Origin: CAZFVY01 sp964522665
GTDB taxonomy: Bacteria > Verrucomicrobiota > Verrucomicrobiia > Limisphaerales > CAZFVY01
Assembly: GCA_964522665.1 (NCBI GenBank)
Contig: CAZFVY010000086.1
Location: 1-31,981 of the forward strand
Length of the DNA stretch: 31,981 bases
Direction of reading: 5' to 3'
Shown here: positions 22,711 through 29,176 of the stretch, one piece after another
Position numbering within the stretch: position 1 is the stretch's first letter
Layout of the letters: each line of letters starts with the position of its first letter
Position numbers and translations under genes: made by a program
Notes under the pieces: model-generated
Database searches by the model: none
Told to the model about the DNA's origin: nothing
The model's input: the letters and a program-made list of their open reading frames with translations, nothing else

Positions 22711-23424
22711 ATGCGCTCTCGACCCATTTCACGGCGGCCACGCGCGTTCACGCTGATCGAGCTGTTGGTCGTTCTGGGCGTCATCTCCCTGCTGGCGGCG
22801 CTGCTCCTGCCCTCGCTCAGTCAGGCCAAAGGCAACGCGCGCCGAACCTTCTGTCTTAACAACGTCCGCCAAATCAGCCTCGGCCTGCGCCTTTACGCGG
22901 AAGACAACGCGGACACGCTGCCGAACACGAACGCGGTCGGCTCCGCCTACAAGGAGTTGATGAAGAGCTATGTCGGGTTGGAACGGCCCTCCTCGCCGCG
23001 GGATCAACTCTTCGCTTGCCCGGCGGACCGCTTCAACGTCGATCCGTTCCAGAACGTCGTCATCAGCGGCAGCCGCCACGCCGACCCGGCCACCGGTTTT
23101 ACAAGTTACGCGCTCAACGCCTTGAACCGCCTGAGTCCCTCGCTTCCGGGCGTCGCCGGCAAAAAGTTAGGCTCATTCTCCGAACCGACCAAGACGGTCC
23201 TGCTGGCGGAACAATCGGCGCTCGCCGGCTTTTCCTGGCATCACCCAGGCCGGCCTCCCATCGCCAACGACCGCCAAAGCATGGTCAGCTTCATCGACGG
23301 CCACGTCGCGTTCATCCGCATCTATTGGGATGGCTACACCGGGAAGACCGATTTGCCAATGTGGTACGATCCGCCGGCCGGTTACGATTATCTGTGGGGC
23401 GGCGAGGCGCCCCGACCCCGGTAG
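22711..23424 (+). CDS. Prepilin-type N-terminal cleavage/methylation domain protein
   Basis: The 237-residue protein has leader MRSRPISRRPRA followed by FTLIELLVVLGVISLLAALL, a class III prepilin signal. The first part after the helix (CLNNVRQISLGLRLYAEDN) matches other verrucomicrobial pseudopilins. The C-terminal motif reads NDRQSMVSFIDGH, so the His of H-X9-DG is replaced by Asn. ATG 22711 gives the expected leader. An open frame continues upstream into the sigma gene but has no family character there. It lies four bases behind the membrane-anchored ECF sigma gene, suggesting joint expression. It converges on the lactate permease gene, whose end is only 15 bases away. Confidence 0.9.
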   Translation: MRSRPISRRPRAFTLIELLVVLGVISLLAALLLPSLSQAKGNARRTFCLNNVRQISLGLRLYAEDNADTLPNTNAVGSAYKELMKSYVGLERPSSPRDQLFACPADRFNVDPFQNVVISGSRHADPATGFTSYALNALNRLSPSLPGVAGKKLGSFSEPTKTVLLAEQSALAGFSWHHPGRPPIANDRQSMVSFIDGHVAFIRIYWDGYTGKTDLPMWYDPPAGYDYLWGGEAPRPR

Positions 23425-23439
23425 GTAATTCCCGCGCGA

Positions 23440-25092
23440 CTACTTCGGTCCGACGACCATGGACGTGAACGGCGGGCAGTACGCCTGCAGATAGACCAGC
23501 GCTCCGACGAGCGCCGCCAGCGCCAGGCTGTGAAAGAAAACGTAACGGAGGATTTCGCCTTCGTGCCCGTACCAGTTGGTGGCGGTCGAAGCCACCACAA
23601 TGCTCTGCGCATCAACCATTTTGCCCATGACGCCGCCGGAGCTGTTGGCCGCCGCCATCAGGAGCGGGTTCACGCCGGTTTGTTCCGCCGTGATTTTTTG
23701 CAGGCCGCCGAACAGCACGTTTGAGGCGGTGTCGGACCCGGTGAGCGCGACGCCCAGCCAGCCGAGCAATGTCCCGAAAAACGGGTAGAGCGCGCCGGTC
23801 TTGGCGAGCGCCAGACCCAGCGTCGCGTCGGCCCCGGAATACTTGGTCACGTAGCCCAGGGAGAGCATCGCCGCGATCGTGATCAGCGAGTAGCGCACCT
23901 GCGCGAGGGTTTCCAAAAAAGTGACGGCGATTTCGCGAAGCTTCAGCCGCATGACCAGGCCGGCCAACACGGCGGCCGTCAGAATGCCGGTGCCGGTCGC
24001 CGAGAGCCAATTGAGCGCGAAGACCGCCTTCTCCGGCGCGGCGCCGGCGGGCGCGACCGGCGGCACGCGCACGACGACGCCGTCGAGGTTGAACACCGGT
24101 ATTTTGAACGAGGAAATTCCATCGAGTGCGATTTTCACGCGCGGAATACCCCAGAGGAACACCAGCGCGCTTAGCAAAATCCACGGGACCCACGCGCGCG
24201 TCACCTCCGCGCGGCTCGCCGCGACGGACGCGGGGCGTTGAGCCGTGCCAAACGCCGATGCGTCGGCGCCCAGCGGCGTTTTCGGCCGCCAAAACCGGAG
24301 CAGGAGCGCCGTCGCCGCCATCGAGGAAATTGAGGCCACGATATCGACCAACCACGGGCCGTGGAAATTGGCCACCAGGAATTGCGGAACCGCAAAAGCC
24401 GCGCCCGCCACCAGGGCGGCCGGCCAGACTTCGAGCGTCCGCCGGAACCCGGCAAAAGCCCAAACCACCCAAAAAGGCACGAGCAGCGAAAAGAATGGCA
24501 ATTGCCGTCCGACCATCGCCGAGAGTTGACGCAGATCAAGCCCGGTGACGCCGCTCAGGGCGATGACCGGCGTCCCCAGCGCGCCGAACGCGACCGGGGC
24601 GGTGTTGGCGATCAGCGACAGTCCCGAGGCCTGGAGCGGTCGGAACCCGAGTTGCATCAAGAGCGCCGCGGTCACCGCCACCGGCGTCCCGAATCCCGCC
24701 GCGCCCTCGAAAAACGCTCCGAGGGAAAACGCGATCAAAATCACCTGAATCCGGGCGTCCGGCGCGAGGGTCGCCAGACTGCCGCGCAGCGTCGCGAAGT
24801 GACCTTTCTTCACGGTCAGGTGATAGAGGAAGATCAGGTTGAACACGATCCAGCCAATCGGAAAAAGTCCGTACGCCGCGCCGTACGCGGCGGCGGCGGC
24901 GGTCGCGCGGAGGGGCATGCGATAGGCCAGCAGCGCGACCGCCAGGGCGACCGCGAGACCCGCCAGCGCGGCGAAATGGATGCGCACTTTGAAAAGCGCA
25001 ATTGAACTAAGCAGGACAAAGACTGGCGCCGCCGCCACCAACGTGGACAGGGCCGCATTACCAAGCGGATCGTAGGTCTGATGCCAAGTCAT
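23440..25092 (-). CDS. lldP: L-lactate permease (LctP/LldP family)
   Basis: The 550-residue protein is a multi-spanning membrane transporter. It begins MTWHQTYDPLGN, the usual LldP start, and has the conserved phrases AAYGLFPIGWIV, FSLGAFFEGAAGFGTPVAVTA, IANTAPVAFGALGTPVIAL, LGWLGVALTGSDTASNVLFG and AANSSGGVMGKMVDAQSIVVA. It imports lactate (and often glycolate) with protons across the inner membrane. I chose ATG 25092, which overlaps the stop of cutA by four bases (ATGA), over an upstream in-frame start. No lactate dehydrogenase gene is in the window. D-lactate released by the MurQ-fusion enzyme elsewhere in the window is formed inside the cell, so a functional link is speculative. Confidence 0.92.
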   Translation of the reverse strand: MTWHQTYDPLGNAALSTLVAAAPVFVLLSSIALFKVRIHFAALAGLAVALAVALLAYRMPLRATAAAAAYGAAYGLFPIGWIVFNLIFLYHLTVKKGHFATLRGSLATLAPDARIQVILIAFSLGAFFEGAAGFGTPVAVTAALLMQLGFRPLQASGLSLIANTAPVAFGALGTPVIALSGVTGLDLRQLSAMVGRQLPFFSLLVPFWVVWAFAGFRRTLEVWPAALVAGAAFAVPQFLVANFHGPWLVDIVASISSMAATALLLRFWRPKTPLGADASAFGTAQRPASVAASRAEVTRAWVPWILLSALVFLWGIPRVKIALDGISSFKIPVFNLDGVVVRVPPVAPAGAAPEKAVFALNWLSATGTGILTAAVLAGLVMRLKLREIAVTFLETLAQVRYSLITIAAMLSLGYVTKYSGADATLGLALAKTGALYPFFGTLLGWLGVALTGSDTASNVLFGGLQKITAEQTGVNPLLMAAANSSGGVMGKMVDAQSIVVASTATNWYGHEGEILRYVFFHSLALAALVGALVYLQAYCPPFTSMVVGPK

Positions 25093-25463
25093 CGCGCGGG
25101 CCGGGACTTGACGGATCGAGAAGGCTTCGGCGCCGACACCGATTCGGTCAACCACGCGAGGTAGCGCTGGCTGCCCGAGTTGATGGACAACACGACGAAC
25201 TCGGGCGTCGTGTACGGATGATGTTGGACAATCAACCGCTCAAGCGCCGCGAGGCGGGCGCGCGTGGTCTTGAAGAGGATCAGCGTTTCGGCGCCCGATT
25301 CGATCTGGCCGTTCCACCAGTAGTGCGATTCGACGCGGGGCACGAGATTGGTGCACGCGACCAGGCGTTCGGCCAAGGCGAGGCGCGCCAGACGGCGGGC
25401 GGTTTTCAAGTCGGGCGCGGTCACCAGAATGACCGCCTGGCGGGTGGTGGATTGAACTGGCAT
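25089..25463 (-). CDS. cutA: Divalent-cation tolerance protein CutA
   Basis: The 124-residue protein matches CutA1. It has the ferredoxin-like start VILVTAPDLKTARRLARLAL, then LVACTNLVPRVESHYWWNG, IESGAETLILFKTT, and the end motif HHPYTTPEFVVL ... YLAWLTES. CutA forms very stable trimers with a PII-like fold. The old link to copper tolerance is weakly supported and its true role is uncertain. ATG 25463 gives the normal CutA length. Upstream codons in the same frame encode low-quality sequence. The C-terminal KPSRSVKSRPAR tail is a short extra. The gene overlaps the lactate permease gene by four bases, so they are translated from one message. Confidence 0.92.
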   Translation of the reverse strand: MPVQSTTRQAVILVTAPDLKTARRLARLALAERLVACTNLVPRVESHYWWNGQIESGAETLILFKTTRARLAALERLIVQHHPYTTPEFVVLSINSGSQRYLAWLTESVSAPKPSRSVKSRPAR

Positions 25464-25641
25464 CGGCGCGACCCTAACAGGAACTACGAGTCCCGCCAAG
25501 AGCGGCGCGCGGTTCCCGCGGGGCAAACCCAACGAGTGTAGTGTCTCCCCCGCAATATGGCGTCCACCCCGTTCATCCATTTGACAGCGGCGGCCCACCA
25601 GAGCTAAGTTCGCAAAATGGGACGGCACGCTTGATTTTGTT

Positions 25642-26460
25642 GTGACGCGCGGGCTGATCAATCGATTCAAGACGCGCGGCGCGGCGGCGCTGGCTCTGCT
25701 GGGGCTGGCGGCACGCGCGGGCGCGGGTCAGTTCTTCGAACTCTCGTTCGAACTGCAGAGTCATCTATTCCCGCGGGACCCTGCCCGGTCGGGAACCGAG
25801 CGCCAAAGGACCAACACCGTACGTTGCGTCTTCGGGACCAACGTCTGGTCGATCCAGGGGCAGTTCGCGGTCAACGCGCAGGAGACCTGGTGGTGTACGG
25901 GAACCAACTTCGTCCGGGATTTCGTGATCACGTCGGAACTCACGGGCCGCTCCCCGCTGGCGCCCAGTTTCGCCCAACGGGCGCCTTGGCGCGTCGGGGA
26001 GCGTCACGCGGATATCATATCGCCCAATACGCCGCAACCGCTCCACGGCATGGTCTGCCTCACGTGGCTGGCCTTTTGCTCGGGCCAGTTCCTCAATACC
26101 GAAGGCCGCCGGATTGAACCCCCTTTTCCGGAAATGCCCGGCGCGTTTACGGACCAGACTCGCCGGTTCAGCGGTCCTCCCGGCCTGCCGGAACAAATCG
26201 AACTCTATGCTCCCGGCGGGGGACCGCTGTTCTGCCGCTACCGCGCGCTTGAGTCAACCAAAGTCGCCGGCTGGACGATCCCGATTCGCTTCGAGTTCAC
26301 GCAATACCGCGACGTGCCCGGAGAGCCGTCTCGCCTGGTCTGGCAATGGATCGGACAGGTCACCGCGCTCCGCCCCGCGGCCGAGCCGACCGTGCCGCCG
26401 GAAGTTATGGCGCGCGTTGGGCGGTACGGCCTGGGACCCGTGACGGACGGCCCCGAGTGA
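25642..26460 (+). CDS. Secreted protein of unknown function
   Basis: The 272-residue protein has a likely Sec signal (about 1-29: basic start, AAALALLGLAARAGA). I do not recognise the family. The mature part is rich in Trp, Phe, Pro and Thr with few Lys, suggesting a beta-rich fold. Visible segments are RCVFGTNVWSIQGQF, WWCTGTNFVRDF, ELYAPGGGPLFCRYRALES and IPIRFEFTQYRDV, reminiscent of outer-membrane or lipoprotein-carrier-like sheets, but no catalytic motif stands out. The start is GTG 25642. The phrase pattern FGTNVWSI suggests a verrucomicrobial lineage-specific protein. It stands alone between divergent cutA-lldP and the convergent metallopeptidase gene. Confidence 0.7.
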   Translation: MTRGLINRFKTRGAAALALLGLAARAGAGQFFELSFELQSHLFPRDPARSGTERQRTNTVRCVFGTNVWSIQGQFAVNAQETWWCTGTNFVRDFVITSELTGRSPLAPSFAQRAPWRVGERHADIISPNTPQPLHGMVCLTWLAFCSGQFLNTEGRRIEPPFPEMPGAFTDQTRRFSGPPGLPEQIELYAPGGGPLFCRYRALESTKVAGWTIPIRFEFTQYRDVPGEPSRLVWQWIGQVTALRPAAEPTVPPEVMARVGRYGLGPVTDGPE

Positions 26461-26768
26461 CGCCCCGCCGGCGGGCGCTGCCGCGCCGCCGCCGAACGTC
26501 CACGGAAGATAGTCGCGACCCAAGCGTGTCGCGACCAACCGGGGCGCGGTTCTGCGAACCGCAGCGGTTCCAACCGTCAACCGGGCTTCGTCAGCGACCA
26601 ACGGTCCACTCGCCGGGCGCCGGTTGCGGCTCGCCGCCGCTTGTCCGTCGCGCGCCAGCAGGATCCAGTCGATGTTTCATTCCAAAGGGGTCGGTTCTTA
26701 GTATTGACAACTCGAAGGGAGACAGTCGTCTTGAGCGAGCGGCGTCATCGGCGCCTCGCCGCCCGGAA
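26461..26768. other. Intergenic stretch between convergent genes, with a hairpin
   Basis: These 308 bases show no gene. A perfect stem GCGGTTC-TGC-GAACCGC lies at 26546-26562, without a T-run after it on either strand, so it may be a weak transcript end or just a repeat. Nothing else was recognised. Confidence 0.45.
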
Positions 26769-27491
26769 TCAGCGCAGCAACGCGGCGTGCCGCTTCAACC
26801 AGCGCTCGGCGAGCTCGTAGTCCGGGACGGCCCGCTCGACTTCGCGCCAGAAGCGGGCGGAGTGGTTCATCTGCCGCAAGTGCATGAGTTCATGCAGAAT
26901 GATATAATCGCGGACGAAGGGCGGCGCCTGGATGAGCCGCCAGTTTAGGGAAATCGTCGCGCGCCGCGAGCAGGAGCCCCAGCGGGAGCGCTGCGCGCGC
27001 ACCGTGACCCGGCTCACGGTCAATTGATGCGCGGCGGCGAATTCGAACACGCGGGGCGGCAGTTCCTTCCTCGCCAAACCCCACAGGTGGCGCTCGAGAA
27101 TCGGGCGCAGGTCAGCGGCGGAATCGGTGACTCTAACGGCTTCTCCGCCGAATTGAATCCGGCCGTCTTCGCCGCCGACGAGCGTGACCAGTTCGCCGCG
27201 AAAGAGGATGGCCGCGCCCACTCGCCACTCCGCGGCGCGAGGTGGCGTCACGGGGAGCCGTGATTGGCGCTCGAGCCAATCACGGTGGCGCTCCGCGAAC
27301 TTCATCGCGTCGGCCGCCGTTCCGCCCCGGGGTATCGTCAGGCGCGCGGAACCGTCCCGCCGCCACCGCAGCACGTAGCGGCGGGCGCGCGGATTGCGGA
27401 CGAGCGCGACGGTAAGGCGCCGACCATCGGAAAGCGCCAACTCGCCCGCGGCCGGAATCGGCCCTCGCTTCCTGAAGAGATTGAACGGCAC
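26769..27491 (-). CDS. YgjP/DUF45-type metallopeptidase-fold protein
   Basis: The 240-residue protein is of the YgjP/DUF45 (M48-like, WLM-related) type. The N-terminal half holds beta strands with RNPRARRYVLRWRRDG and LTIPRGGTAADAMKFAERHRDWLERQ. The C-terminal half has RSRWGSCSRRATISLNWRL at about 168-186, then the zinc motif HELMH at 200-204 and a third ligand candidate, His210 in MNHSARFW. These proteins are cytoplasmic and their substrates are unknown. In some genomes they sit beside type I restriction genes, which are not seen here. The start is GTG 27491 without a clear ribosome binding site, so the true start may differ slightly. It is divergent from the formate dehydrogenase operon. 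Confidence 0.88.
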   Translation of the reverse strand: MPFNLFRKRGPIPAAGELALSDGRRLTVALVRNPRARRYVLRWRRDGSARLTIPRGGTAADAMKFAERHRDWLERQSRLPVTPPRAAEWRVGAAILFRGELVTLVGGEDGRIQFGGEAVRVTDSAADLRPILERHLWGLARKELPPRVFEFAAAHQLTVSRVTVRAQRSRWGSCSRRATISLNWRLIQAPPFVRDYIILHELMHLRQMNHSARFWREVERAVPDYELAERWLKRHAALLR

Positions 27492-27661
27492 CGCCGAAGT
27501 GAAATCGGATCGACCCGCTTTGGCAAATGTTTCTCAAAGACGCACGTTCCACCCAATCCTCCGGGTGGTTCGCCGCCAAATTTCGCCCAGCAATCGACAA
27601 ATGGCGAGAAGATGTCCGTCGTCGCGGCGTGTTTATATTGAATGGGCAAGACGATGCCATT

Positions 27662-29176
27662 ATGCACGCTTCCTCGACGATGCGGGCGGATGAGCGGCCC
27701 GGTCTCGCGGGAGACCGGGGGCCGGAAGTGGATTCGTTTTATCATCTCAAGGATTGCGCGCTGGCGGGGAAGGCATGCAACGGAACCGCTTGCTTTGCCG
27801 CGCGCCAGTTGAACCCCGAACGTTGGGCCGAAGCCGCGAAACAAACACCCCGCGTCTATTGCCTGGGCAAATGTTTTGCCGCGCCGGCGCACGCGGACGA
27901 AGAACCGGCGCGCCCACCGTTCGAGGTGCGCGCGCGCGAGGGAATCGTGCTGGGCCGGCTGGCGCGTGGCGGCGCGCGCTCGCTCGAACGCTACCTCGCG
28001 CTGGACGGCTATCGCGGGCTGGAGGCGGCGTTGGCGACCCCACCGGACGCGGCCATTCGGGCGGTCGAGGCGGCCGGTCTGCGCGGCCGCGGCGGAGCGG
28101 CGTTTCCGACCGGGCGGAAGTTGCGCGCGGTCCGCCATCAGCCCGGCGCCGAGAAATTTGTCGTGGCCAACGCGGACGAAGGCGACGCGGGCGCTTACAT
28201 CGACCGATTTCTGCTGGAGGACGACCCGTTCAGCTTGCTCGAAGGGATGACGATTGCCGCCTACGCCGTCGGCGCCGCGAAGGGTTGGATTTATCTGCGC
28301 GCCGAATATCCCGCGGCTCGGCCAATGATCGAAGCGGCCCTCGTCGAGGCGCGCGCCGCCGGACTTTTGGGCGAATCGATTTTGGGCCGCGAGTTCGGCT
28401 TCGATGTCGAGCTGGTCATCGGCCAGGGAAGTTATCTTTGCGGGGAAGAGACGGCGCTGCTCAATTCCATCGAAGGGCGCCGACCCGAGGTCCGCGCCCG
28501 TCCGCCGTTTCCGACCGAGCGCGGTCTCTGGGGCCGGCCGACGCTGGTGAACAATGTCGAGACATTCGTGAACCTGCCGTGGATTCTGCGACGTGGCGGC
28601 GAGGCGTACCACGCGCTCGGCTTCGCGAACAGCCGGGGCACGAAAGTCGTTTCGTTGAATTCGCTGTTCCACCGGCCCGGGCTTTATGAGGTCGAATTCG
28701 GGGTGAGCGTGCGCCATCTGGTCGAGGAACTTGGCGGCGGGCTGCGCGGGTCCGCGCCGCTCAAGGGCGTGCTCATCGGCGGGCCGCTGGCGGGCATCAT
28801 TCCACCGTGGCTTTTGGATACGCCATTTGGATTTGAAGAATTGCGGACGATCGGCGCGGGCGTCGGGCATGGCGGGGTCGTGGCGTTCGACGAACGCACG
28901 TCGATTGTCGAGCTGGCGCAACACGTTTTCGCGTTTGGCGCGTATGAGTCGTGCGGCAAATGCACGCCCTGCCGTCTCGGGAGCCGGCGGTTGGAGGAGT
29001 TCTTCACGGCGGCGGCGAGCGGCGAGGTCGTGCTCGACTCCCAGGCGGAGGAGGCCCGGCGCGTCGTGGACGCCCTGCGCCTGACCAGTCTGTGCGGCCA
29101 CGGCGTCGGTTTGGGCGAGTTCGCCGCCTCGGCGTGGCGCTACTACGGAAAGGAGCTATCCGCATGGTCGCGGTAA
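27662..29176 (+). CDS. NAD-linked formate dehydrogenase diaphorase subunit, NuoE-like/NuoF-like fusion
   Basis: 504 residues from ATG 27662 (an open frame reaches back to 27527, and ATG 27680 is another option). A short NuoE-like 2Fe-2S piece comes first: CNGTAC (Cys39, 44) and CLGKC (Cys67, 71), the CX4C...CX3C pattern of the 24-kDa subunit but with a compressed loop. NuoF follows: GLRGRGGAAFPTGRKL (FMN/NADH glycine-rich loop, about 139-154), KFVVANADEGDAGAYIDRFL, GSYLCGEETALLNSIEG, and the 4Fe-4S motif CGKCTPC with Cys431, 434, 437 and Cys478. This is the unit that passes electrons between formate oxidation and NAD. It overlaps the catalytic subunit gene by 13 bases. The NuoE N-terminal helical bundle seems absent. 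Confidence 0.9.
   Translation: MHASSTMRADERPGLAGDRGPEVDSFYHLKDCALAGKACNGTACFAARQLNPERWAEAAKQTPRVYCLGKCFAAPAHADEEPARPPFEVRAREGIVLGRLARGGARSLERYLALDGYRGLEAALATPPDAAIRAVEAAGLRGRGGAAFPTGRKLRAVRHQPGAEKFVVANADEGDAGAYIDRFLLEDDPFSLLEGMTIAAYAVGAAKGWIYLRAEYPAARPMIEAALVEARAAGLLGESILGREFGFDVELVIGQGSYLCGEETALLNSIEGRRPEVRARPPFPTERGLWGRPTLVNNVETFVNLPWILRRGGEAYHALGFANSRGTKVVSLNSLFHRPGLYEVEFGVSVRHLVEELGGGLRGSAPLKGVLIGGPLAGIIPPWLLDTPFGFEELRTIGAGVGHGGVVAFDERTSIVELAQHVFAFGAYESCGKCTPCRLGSRRLEEFFTAAASGEVVLDSQAEEARRVVDALRLTSLCGHGVGLGEFAASAWRYYGKELSAWSR
29148..29155 (+). promoter_or_regulatory. Ribosome binding site fixing the start of the formate dehydrogenase catalytic subunit
   Basis: GGAAAGGAG-type sequence lies eight bases ahead of ATG 29164, inside the end of the preceding gene. 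It decides this start against the longer open frame from 28951, whose extra residues are arginine/glycine-rich and lack family character. Confidence 0.75.

Noticed and set aside
27338..29101. A 587-residue open frame on the minus strand
   Set aside because: It overlaps both the metallopeptidase gene in another frame and the NuoEF-like gene antisense. It has no recognisable motif.
28951..29163. N-terminal extension of the formate dehydrogenase subunit
   Set aside because: It overlaps the NuoF 4Fe-4S region in another frame. The extra residues lack family character, and a good ribosome binding site precedes ATG 29164.
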